Made by a program: the position numbers and the translations under genes. A stretch of 64,000 nt of DNA, taken from assembly GCA_024760525.1 (NCBI GenBank), contig CP060499.1:496001-560000 (forward strand). The letters run 5' to 3'. This DNA comes from Nitrospira sp. Lineage in GTDB: Bacteria; Nitrospirota; Nitrospiria; Nitrospirales; Nitrospiraceae. This document shows, piece by piece, positions 43,752 to 52,189 of the stretch. Numbering within the stretch: the stretch's first letter is position 1; the number at the start of each line of letters is the position of its first letter. Below the pieces are notes generated by a model. That model saw nothing but the letters and a program-made list of their open reading frames with translations. It did no database searches and was not told where the DNA came from.

Positions 43752-45062
43752 ATGAAACACGGATCCTTCGATCTGACCGGTCTCATGAATCGGCGCATAT
43801 TGGTGATGCTGCCGTTGGGTTTTGCATCCGGCCTTCCGCTTGCGCTCACGTCCGGTACCTTGCAGGCCTGGTTGACGGTCGAGGGAGTCGATCTCAAGAC
43901 CATCGGTATTTTCACGCTGGTCGGACTTCCCTATACCCTCAAATTCCTCTGGGCCCCTGTGATGGATCGGGTGGTTCCGCCCTGGTTAGGTCGGCGCCGT
44001 GGATGGATGGTGTTGACTCAACTCTGCGTTGCAGTCGGCCTCGGGCTCATGGCCGCGACCAATCCGCGAATTCATCCCGGCTGGCTGGCGGCGTATGCGT
44101 TACTGGTCGCATTTCTTGCCGCTTCGTTGGACATCGTCTTTGACGCCTATCGTACGGAAACACTCCGTCCTCACGAGCGTGGATTGGGTGCGGCGGTGTG
44201 GGTGAACGGGTATCGTATTGCCTTGCTGGCCTCAGGGGCCGGCGCGTTGGTGCTTGCCGATTATATTGGATGGCAGATGACGTATCTCGCGATGGCTGTC
44301 GTCATGCTGGCGGGAATGGTTATCGTCTTGGTCAGCCCGGCTCCCACACTTGTTGCCGACGCCCCAAAGAGCCTGAAAGAAGCCGTCGGCGCGCCGCTCG
44401 CTGAATTCTTCGCCCGGCCTCATGCATGGGGCTTCCTGGCCGTGATTATCCTTTACAAGCTTGGAGATGCCTTTGCGTCTACGCTCCAGACTGCCTTCCT
44501 GATAGGTGGGCTTGGCTTTTCCGCGACGGATGTCGGCGCCGTGAAGGGGTTAGGTGTTTTTGCCACATTGCTGGGCGCTTTTTTCGGCGGGCTCTTGATG
44601 ACCAGGTCCGGACTCGTGCGGTCGTTGTTGCTCTTCGGTGTATTGCAGGCTGTCTCAAACCTTGGATTTGTCGCATTGGCATTGGCGGGAAAAAATGCGA
44701 CGGTACTGACGGCGGCAGTCGTGATCGAAAATGTAACAGGAGGGATGGGAACGGCAGCGTTCGTGGCATTGGTCATGTCGCTCTGTAATCCGCGGTATAC
44801 GGCCACTCAGTTCGCGCTGCTGTCTTCCTTGGAGGCGTTGGGAAGGGTATTTGCCGGCCGCCCATCAGCGGATGTCGTTGCCATGGTCGGATGGACGCAG
44901 TTTTTTGTCTTGACCGTGGTGGTGGCCCTACCGGGTCTCTGGGCCGTCTGGCGGATCCGACGGGTTCTCGATCCGGATCAACCGGCTCCCCCTCGAACAT
45001 CCGTCATGGACCCCCAGTCACAAGGATCAGATGAACGAAGTCAGGGCAAGCTGATCGGCTGA
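43752..45062 (+). CDS. ampG: AmpG-type MFS transporter (muropeptide permease-like)
   Basis: The 436-residue protein has 12 predicted membrane helices. Its N terminus has the AmpG signature: LMNRRILVMLPLGFASGLPL, LTSGTLQAWLT, GLPYTLKFLWAPVMD and RRGWMVLTQL. AmpG brings anhydromuropeptides released during cell-wall turnover into the cytoplasm for recycling. The hydrophilic C-terminal tail (about 30 residues) is disordered. No recycling enzyme is encoded nearby, so the substrate is inferred from family alone. Confidence 0.85.
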   Translation: MKHGSFDLTGLMNRRILVMLPLGFASGLPLALTSGTLQAWLTVEGVDLKTIGIFTLVGLPYTLKFLWAPVMDRVVPPWLGRRRGWMVLTQLCVAVGLGLMAATNPRIHPGWLAAYALLVAFLAASLDIVFDAYRTETLRPHERGLGAAVWVNGYRIALLASGAGALVLADYIGWQMTYLAMAVVMLAGMVIVLVSPAPTLVADAPKSLKEAVGAPLAEFFARPHAWGFLAVIILYKLGDAFASTLQTAFLIGGLGFSATDVGAVKGLGVFATLLGAFFGGLLMTRSGLVRSLLLFGVLQAVSNLGFVALALAGKNATVLTAAVVIENVTGGMGTAAFVALVMSLCNPRYTATQFALLSSLEALGRVFAGRPSADVVAMVGWTQFFVLTVVVALPGLWAVWRIRRVLDPDQPAPPRTSVMDPQSQGSDERSQGKLIG

Positions 45063-45131
45063 CAGTCGTTTACCAAATCAGGCCGGTTTGGTCACCGTCG
45101 GATCGCATCGGAAATAAAGGTTCAGAGCCTC

Positions 45132-45503
45132 ATGAGCCTACTTCGTTTGAGCATGCTGGTCGTGGCACTTACCGTCGCGGTCGGCCTGGCATGGTCGAAT
45201 CCGACCATGGACGACTATTTGCGCTTTATTGAACAGGAACTCGGCAAAGCGGTGGACCGAATGGATCAGCGTACACCGACTCGAGAACAGCAATTCATTC
45301 GGCAGATGTTTCAGTCACAAAGCAAGAAGCTTCTGGAATCAGTTGTCCGGCCAAATACTGCAAGACACAATTGGTGGTTCCTTAGCCGGTATGAGACGGA
45401 TGTGGCAGATACACACGTTGTGGTTCTCGGTCTCGGCGGTCGATTCATTCCTCTCCATGGTGTCGAGGAAGTGACGTTGAAAATTGGGCGAATGGCCTTC
45501 TAA
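45132..45503 (+). CDS. Small secreted protein, DUF4359-like
   Basis: The 123-residue precursor has a signal peptide (about 1-22). The mature protein is helical at first (MDDYLRFIEQELGKAVDRMD) and ends in strands around SRYETDVADTHVVVLGLGGR, then FIPL. The combination of a helix, a YETD-like turn and GxGxxFIPL resembles small uncharacterised DUF4359-type proteins, but I cannot confirm this. The ATG has AAGG upstream. It precedes the nrdJ promoter region and is probably not co-transcribed with it. Confidence 0.65.
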   Translation: MSLLRLSMLVVALTVAVGLAWSNPTMDDYLRFIEQELGKAVDRMDQRTPTREQQFIRQMFQSQSKKLLESVVRPNTARHNWWFLSRYETDVADTHVVVLGLGGRFIPLHGVEEVTLKIGRMAF

Positions 45504-45647
45504 GAGAAGAAAAATGGCCCGGGTAATTTGCTGAGGCCTGATTCTAGGGGTCATTTCTGTGGATAACTTCCTCGGTGAGCAACCCAAATCGGCCAGGATA
45601 TTCATATTGAGACTATTCACAGCCTTTCCTCTCATTCCCCAGTATAT

Positions 45648-45663
45648 ACACAATATTTGGTAT
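45648..45663 (+). promoter_or_regulatory. NrdR-like box 1 upstream of nrdJ
   Basis: ACACAATATTTGGTAT matches the NrdR consensus (ACACWATATWTWGTGT) at about 13 of 16 positions. Its last base overlaps the first T of the TTGACA -35 element at 45663-45668. NrdR represses ribonucleotide reductase genes when dATP is high and binds pairs of such boxes. Confidence 0.6.
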
Positions 45664-45691
45664 TGACAAAAATTCATGATAGCTATATGTA
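45663..45691 (+). promoter_or_regulatory. Probable sigma-70 promoter of nrdJ
   Basis: TTGACA at 45663-45668 is a perfect -35 hexamer, followed after 17 nt by TATGTA at 45686-45691 as a plausible -10. It lies about 80 nt before the nrdJ start codon and both elements are overlapped by NrdR-like boxes. Confidence 0.55.
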
Positions 45692-45695
45692 GTCC
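45680..45695 (+). promoter_or_regulatory. NrdR-like box 2 overlapping the -10 element
   Basis: TAGCTATATGTAGTCC keeps the consensus core CWATATxTWGT. It is separated from box 1 by 16 nt, the spacing known for paired NrdR boxes that lie on one face of the helix. Its overlap with the -10 element fits repression of nrdJ. Confidence 0.6.
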
Positions 45696-45770
45696 CCCTC
45701 ATCAGAATGAACATCATAATCCACATGCCGCTGAACAACCTTATTCTTTTCCTCTTTGAGGAGGGACACC

Positions 45771-48700
45771 GTGAGAATTGAACGAAGATTCACCCGTCGA
45801 GGACTGAGCCCTTACGATGGTCTGGCGTTCGTCAAACGGTCGTCGGAGATCCGGAACCCTGATGGGTCCACTGTCTTCAAGCTCGAGAATATCGATGTTC
45901 CCGAGTCATGGACCCAGTTGGCTATCGATATATTGGCTCAAAAGTATTTCCGGAAGGCCGGTGTTCCACAGCGCGACCAGAACGGTCAGCCGCTTGTCGG
46001 TTCGGACGGTGAGCCGGTTCGGGGTGGAGAGCGGGACGCCCGTCAGGTTTTTGAGCGCATGGCGGGATGCTGGACTCATTGGGGCAAGTCTTACGGGTAT
46101 TTCAAGTCTCCGGAAGATGCCGACTCTTTCCACGATGAGATGTGTTACATGCTGGCGCATCAAATGGCGGCGCCGAATTCTCCCCAATGGTTCAACACCG
46201 GCCTTCATCATGCCTATGGCTTGTCGGGACCGGCTCAAGGACATTATTACGTCGACCCCAAAACCCGCGAAGTGGTGAAAGCCACCAATGCATTCGAACA
46301 TCCTCAACCTCATGCCTGTTTTATTCAATCGATTGAGGACGATCTCGTGAATGAAAACGGGATTATGGATCTCTGGGTTCGGGAGGCTCGGTTATTCAAG
46401 TATGGTTCCGGGACCGGGACGAACTTCTCGAAACTGCGGGGGGATGGAGAAGGACTTTCCGGCGGTGGGCGGTCTTCCGGGCTCATGTCGTTTCTCAAAA
46501 TTGGAGATCGAGCCGCCGGCGCGATCAAGTCCGGGGGAACCACGCGCCGTGCCGCCAAGATGGTCTGTCTAGATCTCGATCACCCGGACATCGAGGAATT
46601 CATCGATTGGAAAGTCGTCGAAGAGCAAAAAGTTGCGGCGATGGTAACGGGTTCAAAGATTTGCGCGCAGCGTCTCAACGCCGTGCTGAAAGCTTGTCAT
46701 ACGGTCGACGGTCAGGGTGCCTTGAGACTGGACCTCGATCACAAGACGAATCCGGTCTTGCGTGAAGCCCTGACGTCGGCCCGTCGCGATATGGTGCCCG
46801 AGCCGTATATCCAACGGATGTTTTCCTACGCGCAGCAGGGGTTCACGCATTTCGTGTTTCATGAGTACGATACCAATTGGGATGGAAAGGCCTATCAGAC
46901 GGTCTCCGGGCAAAATTCGAACAACAGTGTCAGAATTCCGAATGAGTTTTTTGCCGCGCTCGAAGTAGACGGGGACTGGCAACTCAAACGCCGAACGAAC
47001 GGCAAGGTCTGTAAGACCATCAAGGCGAGAGAGCTATGGGACCGGGTTGCTTGGGCGGCATGGATTTGCGCCGATCCCGGGACGCAATACGATACCATCA
47101 TCAATGAATGGCATACCTGTCCGGAGGATGGTCGCATCAACGCCTCGAATCCCTGCTCTGAATACATGTTTTTGGACGATACGGCCTGTAACCTCGCCTC
47201 CCTCAATCTCACCAAGTTCTACACTGCCGATGGGCAATTCGAACTGGAGCATTTCCGCCATGCCGTTCGGTTGTGGACCGTTGCGTTGGAGATCAGCGTG
47301 TTGATGGCGTCCTTCCCAAGCCGATCTATCGCCGAAAAAAGCTATCAGTTCCGGACGCTTGGGTTGGGCTATGCGAATCTGGGCACGGTCCTGATGCGGC
47401 AAGGGATCCCGTACGATTCGCCAAAAGCTCTGGCGATCTGCGGGGCCATCACTTCCATCATGACCGGAGAGGCGTACAGCGCCTCGGCTGAAATGGCAGC
47501 CGAGTTGTCGCCGTTCCCGGGGTACGCAAAAAATCGAGAACACATGCTGCGGGTCATTCGCAATCACCGACGGGCCGCGTACCAGGTGTCGCGTACCGAA
47601 TATGAAGGTCTCACGGTCGTTCCGGAGGGAATCCGCCCCGATCATTGTCCTCCGGACATGCTCATCGCCGCCAGAAGAGCCTGGGACCATGCGCTTGAAC
47701 TCGGGTCAGCCTATGGGTACCGCAATGCACAAGTGACCGTGATCGCTCCAACCGGCACGATCGGGTTGGTCATGGATTGTGATACCACCGGCATTGAGCC
47801 GGACTTTGCTCTGGTGAAGTTTAAGAAGCTGGCCGGTGGAGGGTATTTCAAGATCATCAATCAAAGCCTGCCGATTGCTTTGAGCAACCTCGGATATACA
47901 GACCAGCAGGTGCAGGATGTCATCCGCTACTGTGTCGGTAATCAGACGCTCAAGGGAGCGCCCTTCGTCAATCACGATACTCTGCGTCAGAAGGGATTCG
48001 ACGACGCAGCGTTGGATCGCTTGGAGCGCAGCTTGGCGCAAGCGTTCGAGATTCAGTTCGCCTTCAATAAATTTACGCTGGGAGAAGCGTTCTGCGCGGA
48101 GAAACTCGGCCTGACTGAGGCGCAGCTAAGTGAGACGAACTTCAACATGCTGAAGGCGCTCGGTTTCACGCAGGAAGAAATTGCGGCTGCAAACGATTTC
48201 TGTTCCGGGACGATGACGGTGGAAGGAGCGCCGCACTTGAAGGCCGAGCATCTGGCGGTATTCGACTGTGCCAATCGATGCGGTCGAATCGGACAACGCT
48301 CCATCGCCGTCGATGCGCATATTCGCATGATGGCCGCGGCGCAACCGTTCATCAGCGGCGCGATCAGCAAGACCATCAACATGCCGGCCGATGCCACGCT
48401 TGATGACGTCAAGTCGGCCTATTTGCTTGCCTGGAAAAGCATGGTCAAAGCAGTGGCGCTCTATCGTGACGGATCCAAGCTCAGTCAGCCGTTGAGCGCT
48501 TCGACCGATAGTGGAAAGGTCGTGGAGGCCGCCCCTAGCGTCTTGGAGATGGCGGAGAAAGTGACGGAAAGAGTGATGTTCCGCTATCTCGCCAAGCGGC
48601 GCCCGTTGCCGAGCAGACGCAATGGGTACACGCAAAAGGCGATTGTCGGAGGACACAAGCTCTATCTACGAACCGGCGAGTATGATGATGGGACGGTCGG

Positions 48701-49313
48701 GGAAATCTTTTTGGACATGCACAAGGAGGGGGCGGCGTTCAGAAGCCTCATGAATTGCTTCGCGATCGCCATTTCTCTTGGGCTCCAGCACGGCGTGCCG
48801 CTGGAAGAATTTGTTGAAGCCTTCGTCTTCACCAGGTTTGAGCCGAACGGTCCCGTGAAATTGAACGATCGAATCAAGATGTCGACGTCCATCATCGATT
48901 ACATCTTCAGAGAATTGGCCGTCACGTATCTCGAACGGTATGACTTGGCGCAAGTGAAAGAAGAAGATCTGCGCATGGATTCGATGAAGAAAGACGACAT
49001 GGACCCCGAATGCTCCGAAGAAGTGGCGGACCTCGATGCGCTGGCCAAATCGTCCGTCCTGACGGAACATCTTCCGATCCGTCGGAACGGTGGAAAAGGA
49101 AACGGTCATGGAAATGGACATGGGCATAGTGTTGCTCGGCAGGTCGAGATCACCAGGGAAACGCTGACGTTGACAGAGATTCAAAATGCCAAAGATGCCA
49201 GGATCAAGGGCTACGAAGGCGATCCCTGTCCCGAATGCAAGCAGTTCACCATGGTCCGGAACGGCACCTGCCTCAAATGTGTCACGTGCGGTGCGACGAG
49301 CGGATGCTCATAA
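45771..49313 (+). CDS. nrdJ: Adenosylcobalamin-dependent (class II) ribonucleoside-diphosphate reductase
   Basis: NrdJ reduces ribonucleotides to deoxyribonucleotides with B12 as radical source. The 1180-residue product has GSGTGTNFSKLR and NPCSEYMFLDDTACNLASLN, which carry the active-site Asn-x-Cys-x-Glu and the second redox Cys. The barrel and loop regions follow, then a C-terminal four-cysteine zinc ribbon (CPECKQFT and CVTCGATSGC) typical of this B12-dependent form. GTG 45771 follows GAGGAGGG and is preferred to an upstream TTG. Two NrdR-like boxes sit over its promoter. Use of this enzyme implies that the organism makes or imports cobalamin. Confidence 0.95.
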   Translation: MRIERRFTRRGLSPYDGLAFVKRSSEIRNPDGSTVFKLENIDVPESWTQLAIDILAQKYFRKAGVPQRDQNGQPLVGSDGEPVRGGERDARQVFERMAGCWTHWGKSYGYFKSPEDADSFHDEMCYMLAHQMAAPNSPQWFNTGLHHAYGLSGPAQGHYYVDPKTREVVKATNAFEHPQPHACFIQSIEDDLVNENGIMDLWVREARLFKYGSGTGTNFSKLRGDGEGLSGGGRSSGLMSFLKIGDRAAGAIKSGGTTRRAAKMVCLDLDHPDIEEFIDWKVVEEQKVAAMVTGSKICAQRLNAVLKACHTVDGQGALRLDLDHKTNPVLREALTSARRDMVPEPYIQRMFSYAQQGFTHFVFHEYDTNWDGKAYQTVSGQNSNNSVRIPNEFFAALEVDGDWQLKRRTNGKVCKTIKARELWDRVAWAAWICADPGTQYDTIINEWHTCPEDGRINASNPCSEYMFLDDTACNLASLNLTKFYTADGQFELEHFRHAVRLWTVALEISVLMASFPSRSIAEKSYQFRTLGLGYANLGTVLMRQGIPYDSPKALAICGAITSIMTGEAYSASAEMAAELSPFPGYAKNREHMLRVIRNHRRAAYQVSRTEYEGLTVVPEGIRPDHCPPDMLIAARRAWDHALELGSAYGYRNAQVTVIAPTGTIGLVMDCDTTGIEPDFALVKFKKLAGGGYFKIINQSLPIALSNLGYTDQQVQDVIRYCVGNQTLKGAPFVNHDTLRQKGFDDAALDRLERSLAQAFEIQFAFNKFTLGEAFCAEKLGLTEAQLSETNFNMLKALGFTQEEIAAANDFCSGTMTVEGAPHLKAEHLAVFDCANRCGRIGQRSIAVDAHIRMMAAAQPFISGAISKTINMPADATLDDVKSAYLLAWKSMVKAVALYRDGSKLSQPLSASTDSGKVVEAAPSVLEMAEKVTERVMFRYLAKRRPLPSRRNGYTQKAIVGGHKLYLRTGEYDDGTVGEIFLDMHKEGAAFRSLMNCFAIAISLGLQHGVPLEEFVEAFVFTRFEPNGPVKLNDRIKMSTSIIDYIFRELAVTYLERYDLAQVKEEDLRMDSMKKDDMDPECSEEVADLDALAKSSVLTEHLPIRRNGGKGNGHGNGHGHSVARQVEITRETLTLTEIQNAKDARIKGYEGDPCPECKQFTMVRNGTCLKCVTCGATSGCS

Positions 49314-49560
49314 AGAGGGGTTGAAGATGCAGAGCAAGCGGCCGTCATCATGTGTCTGGTGTAGAAAGCGGCGGTTCCTGCAAAGCCTGTCGAGCGCCGA
49401 AGTCTTTTTATTGTGGCGGTTGAGGCCGAGAACGCGTTGCCCGAGACCGGCGTCTCTTCTGGCCGTTCGTCCTCATCGCGGGGCATGGTCTCCGTTGCGA
49501 GTGGCTCGTTCAGCGAGACGGAAACAGCCCTGACGGCGGAGAGCCACGAGGAGTATTGAT

Positions 49561-49971
49561 ATGCCGACAACGACGCAGCTTGTCATCAGCGAGCAGAGTA
49601 AGCCGGGTGCACTTTCGAGAGTAACGGCGGTCCTCGGGGAAGCCGGAGTCAATATCAAGGCGTTCTCCGCTCCTGAGGTCATGGGAACGGGTAAGTTGCG
49701 TTTGCTCGTTGCCGATCTTGATGGGGCTCGTGCGGCTCTGAAGGCGGCGAAGATCAAGTTCCGCGAGGAGACCGCTCTCGTACTCAGCCTCGAAAACAAG
49801 CCTGGCGCGTTGAGAAAGGTGGCCGATCTCCTAACGAAGAGCCGGATCAACATCAAGTGCGGCTATTGTACGCCTTCACGGGAAGGGAAACGGGCGATCG
49901 TGGTCCTGACCGTGTCCAAGACCGACAAAGCGCTGACTATTCTCCGCAATCAATCGCTCGACGAGTTTTGA
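49561..49971 (+). CDS. Tandem ACT-domain protein
   Basis: The 136-residue protein consists of two ACT domains: QLVISEQSKPGALSRVTAVL for the first and ALVLSLENKPGALRKVADLL for the second. Each has the Lys-Pro-Gly-Ala-Leu ligand turn. Free-standing ACT proteins bind amino acids and regulate enzymes. The ligand and target are unknown, although a trp operon lies 5 kb away. GAGGAG lies 8 nt upstream of the ATG. The rlpA gene starts 3 nt after its stop, so they form an operon. Confidence 0.85.
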   Translation: MPTTTQLVISEQSKPGALSRVTAVLGEAGVNIKAFSAPEVMGTGKLRLLVADLDGARAALKAAKIKFREETALVLSLENKPGALRKVADLLTKSRINIKCGYCTPSREGKRAIVVLTVSKTDKALTILRNQSLDEF

Positions 49972-49974
49972 TCC

Positions 49975-50655
49975 ATGCGGCTGGAGCCGCTTGCGAAAAC
50001 TGCTTCTAGATTCATGGTCGTGGTTGGTCTCTTGGGGGTCCTCGTCTCCCAGGGGTGTACCACGCCTTCCCGTCGTGCCGATCAATTTCCCGGCTATCCT
50101 GTTGGATTTGTCGAGCGAGGGATGGCTTCATGGTATGGCCCCGGTTTTCATGGGAATAAGACGGCCAACGGGGATCGGTACGACATGCACAAGCTGACCG
50201 CTGCTCATCGGACGCTGCCGTTGGGATCCGTCGCAGTTGTTCGTTCATTGACCTCGGGTCGCCATATCACGGTGAGGATTAACGATCGGGGGCCTTTCGC
50301 GAGGGGGCGAATCTTGGACTTGTCCTTGGCGGGTGCTGAGGCTCTCGGGATGATCGGTAATGGAACCGATCAGATCGAGCTTCGAGTTGTGGGCTATAAT
50401 GGCCGACCTGAAGGGATGGGGGTATTACGGCTTCAAATCGGGGCATTTGCTGATCTGCAGAACGCGCGGGCACTGTTCTTACAGGTCCAACGAGATTTTG
50501 CCGATGGGCGCATCATGCAGGTCGATCTTCCGGAAGGCCGCCGTTACCGAGTTCACATCGGCCGATTCCTGTCTGAGTCGGAGGCTCAGGCGGCTTCGAC
50601 TCGTGTCGATCGTACATTTAGTCTGCAGTCGTTTGTGGTGCGGGATGATGGCTAG
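49975..50655 (+). CDS. rlpA: RlpA-type septal ring lytic transglycosylase (lipoprotein)
   Basis: The 226-residue precursor has a lipobox (VSQGC, Cys about 28), then the RlpA double-psi beta-barrel domain with GMASWYGPGFHGNKTANG and RINDRGPFARGRILDLS, which contains the catalytic-type acidic residue. A C-terminal SPOR-like domain follows (VLRLQIGAFADLQNARALF to the end) that recruits it to denuded peptidoglycan at the septum. The enzyme cleaves glycan strands lacking peptide stems. It is the second gene of a pair with the ACT protein. Confidence 0.9.
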   Translation: MRLEPLAKTASRFMVVVGLLGVLVSQGCTTPSRRADQFPGYPVGFVERGMASWYGPGFHGNKTANGDRYDMHKLTAAHRTLPLGSVAVVRSLTSGRHITVRINDRGPFARGRILDLSLAGAEALGMIGNGTDQIELRVVGYNGRPEGMGVLRLQIGAFADLQNARALFLQVQRDFADGRIMQVDLPEGRRYRVHIGRFLSESEAQAASTRVDRTFSLQSFVVRDDG

Positions 50656-50918
50656 GTCGCGAAAGGACGGGTGTCATCACCAGTAAACCAACAGGTCGTC
50701 TATTTGGAACCGATTGATTTTCCAGCAACATTTTTTGAATTGCTTGCCTGTACTTGGTCCCTGTGATAGATGTATCTACTGTGAATCCTATTCTAAGCGG
50801 TTCGGTTATCCTGATTGTATGCTCCTCTGAAGGGTCGACCAAGGGGTATCCTCTGGGAGACGCCCGGCTTCTCATCAAGCCAGCCATAGTAGTTCAACGT
50901 CCCTAATATACTGCTGTG

Positions 50919-52187
50919 ATGGACATCCTCATCCTTTTGGGATTGATAGGGTTATCCGCCATTATTTCCACCGCCGAGATCGGTTTCTTCTCGGTCAATG
51001 AAACTCGCCTGAAAGCATTGGCTCAGAACGGGAGCAAACGGGCAGAAAAAGCCGTTCAACTGCGGAGCGACCCACAAAAGCTCTTCTCGACCATTCTGGT
51101 GGGCGATCGCCTGGTCAGCACAGCCATCCCGATGTTCGCCACTTTTATCACGTTGAATACCTATGGGGGGAAGAGCGTCTTTGAAGAAGCCATTGCGGTG
51201 ATGGTCGGCATCTTGACCTTCGTGCTCTTAGTATCCGTGGACGTGGTCCCCAAGACTCTGGCTGCCAAATTTTCAGTGCCTGTCACCCTCAACTTGGCCT
51301 ACCCAGTCTACTGGGTGCAGGTGATGTTGAAGCCGATTCTTTTCTTGATGGTGCCGCTGATCTACAAATTGACGGGAGGGAAGGGGCTGACTCATCCATT
51401 GGTGACAGAGGAAGAGTTGAAAATCATGCTGGACCAGGGCGGCAAGGCCGGAGAGCTGGAATCCGAAGAAGTCAAGATGATCAAGAACGTGTTCCAGTTG
51501 AAGGATATTACGGCAGAAGACGCGATGACGCCCCGCATTTATGTCTTTGCGCTCGACGGAAACCTTCGGCTCAAGGAAGCAGAGGAGCTGCTGTACAATT
51601 CGAAGTACTCCAGAATTCCGCTCTACGATGGAACGCTCGATAACATCACGGGCATTCTCTACAAAACCAAGGCGCTCACCGAGCTGGCCAAAGGGCGGGC
51701 GGAAGTGCGTCTGCGGGATATCGCTCATCCTCCGCTCTTTGTCCCAGGAGGCAAAACAGCGGATGATTTGATGAAGCAGTTTCAGCAGGACAAGCGCCAC
51801 ATGGGGGTCGTGGTGAATGAATTCGGGGGCGTCATGGGGCTTGTGACCCTTGAGGATCTGCTGGAAGAGGTCGTCGGCGAAATTGTCGATGAAACGGATA
51901 TCACGGAAGAACTCATCAAGCGGATCGGGAAAAGCCAAATCCTGGTCCATGGAAGGACAGAAGTGCGGAAGGTGAACGACTTCCTGAAGGTCGACCTTGG
52001 AGGAGATGAAGCCCTGACTATCGGAGGCCTGATCCAAGAGAATCTCGGCCGAATCCCTGCAGCCGGAGAAGAACTCCGCATCGAGAATTGTCGCTTGGTC
52101 GTCCACGAGGCCGACCCGCGCTCAATACGGAGCGTGCATATTTTCAAGGAAGAGAAGGTGGCTGTTCCGGTCGAGGCTCCCGTATGA
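50919..52187 (+). CDS. CNNM/CorC-type membrane protein (HlyC/hemolysin family)
   Basis: The 422-residue protein has a CNNM transmembrane domain of three or four helices at the N terminus (LILLGLIGLSAIISTAEIGF). Two CBS domains follow (AMTPRIYVFALDGNLRLKEA and VVVNEFGGVMGLVTLEDLLE), then a C-terminal CorC_HlyC domain. The family is linked to magnesium/cobalt efflux. The old label hemolysin is not supported by function. The start can be GTG 50916 or ATG 50919. It converges on ligA with only 2 nt between the stops. Confidence 0.88.
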   Translation: MDILILLGLIGLSAIISTAEIGFFSVNETRLKALAQNGSKRAEKAVQLRSDPQKLFSTILVGDRLVSTAIPMFATFITLNTYGGKSVFEEAIAVMVGILTFVLLVSVDVVPKTLAAKFSVPVTLNLAYPVYWVQVMLKPILFLMVPLIYKLTGGKGLTHPLVTEEELKIMLDQGGKAGELESEEVKMIKNVFQLKDITAEDAMTPRIYVFALDGNLRLKEAEELLYNSKYSRIPLYDGTLDNITGILYKTKALTELAKGRAEVRLRDIAHPPLFVPGGKTADDLMKQFQQDKRHMGVVVNEFGGVMGLVTLEDLLEEVVGEIVDETDITEELIKRIGKSQILVHGRTEVRKVNDFLKVDLGGDEALTIGGLIQENLGRIPAAGEELRIENCRLVVHEADPRSIRSVHIFKEEKVAVPVEAPV

Positions 52188-52189
52188 CC

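Noticed and set aside
45504..45770. Cobalamin riboswitch before nrdJ
   Set aside because: No B12-box-like sequence or extended leader structure was seen. The region is short and is better explained by NrdR-like boxes and a simple promoter.
49327..49533. Possible 68-residue gene between nrdJ and the ACT gene, with a Cys-x2-Cys near the start
   Set aside because: GAGGGG precedes an ATG, but the product is dominated by Arg and Leu and looks like out-of-frame GC-rich sequence. It was not convincing enough to list.
50618..50887. 89-codon minus-strand frame upstream of the CNNM gene
   Set aside because: Part of it (TIRITEPLRIGFTVDTSITG) looks protein-like, but it uses rare AT-rich codons, overlaps rlpA and has no ribosome site. 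It may be a remnant at most.
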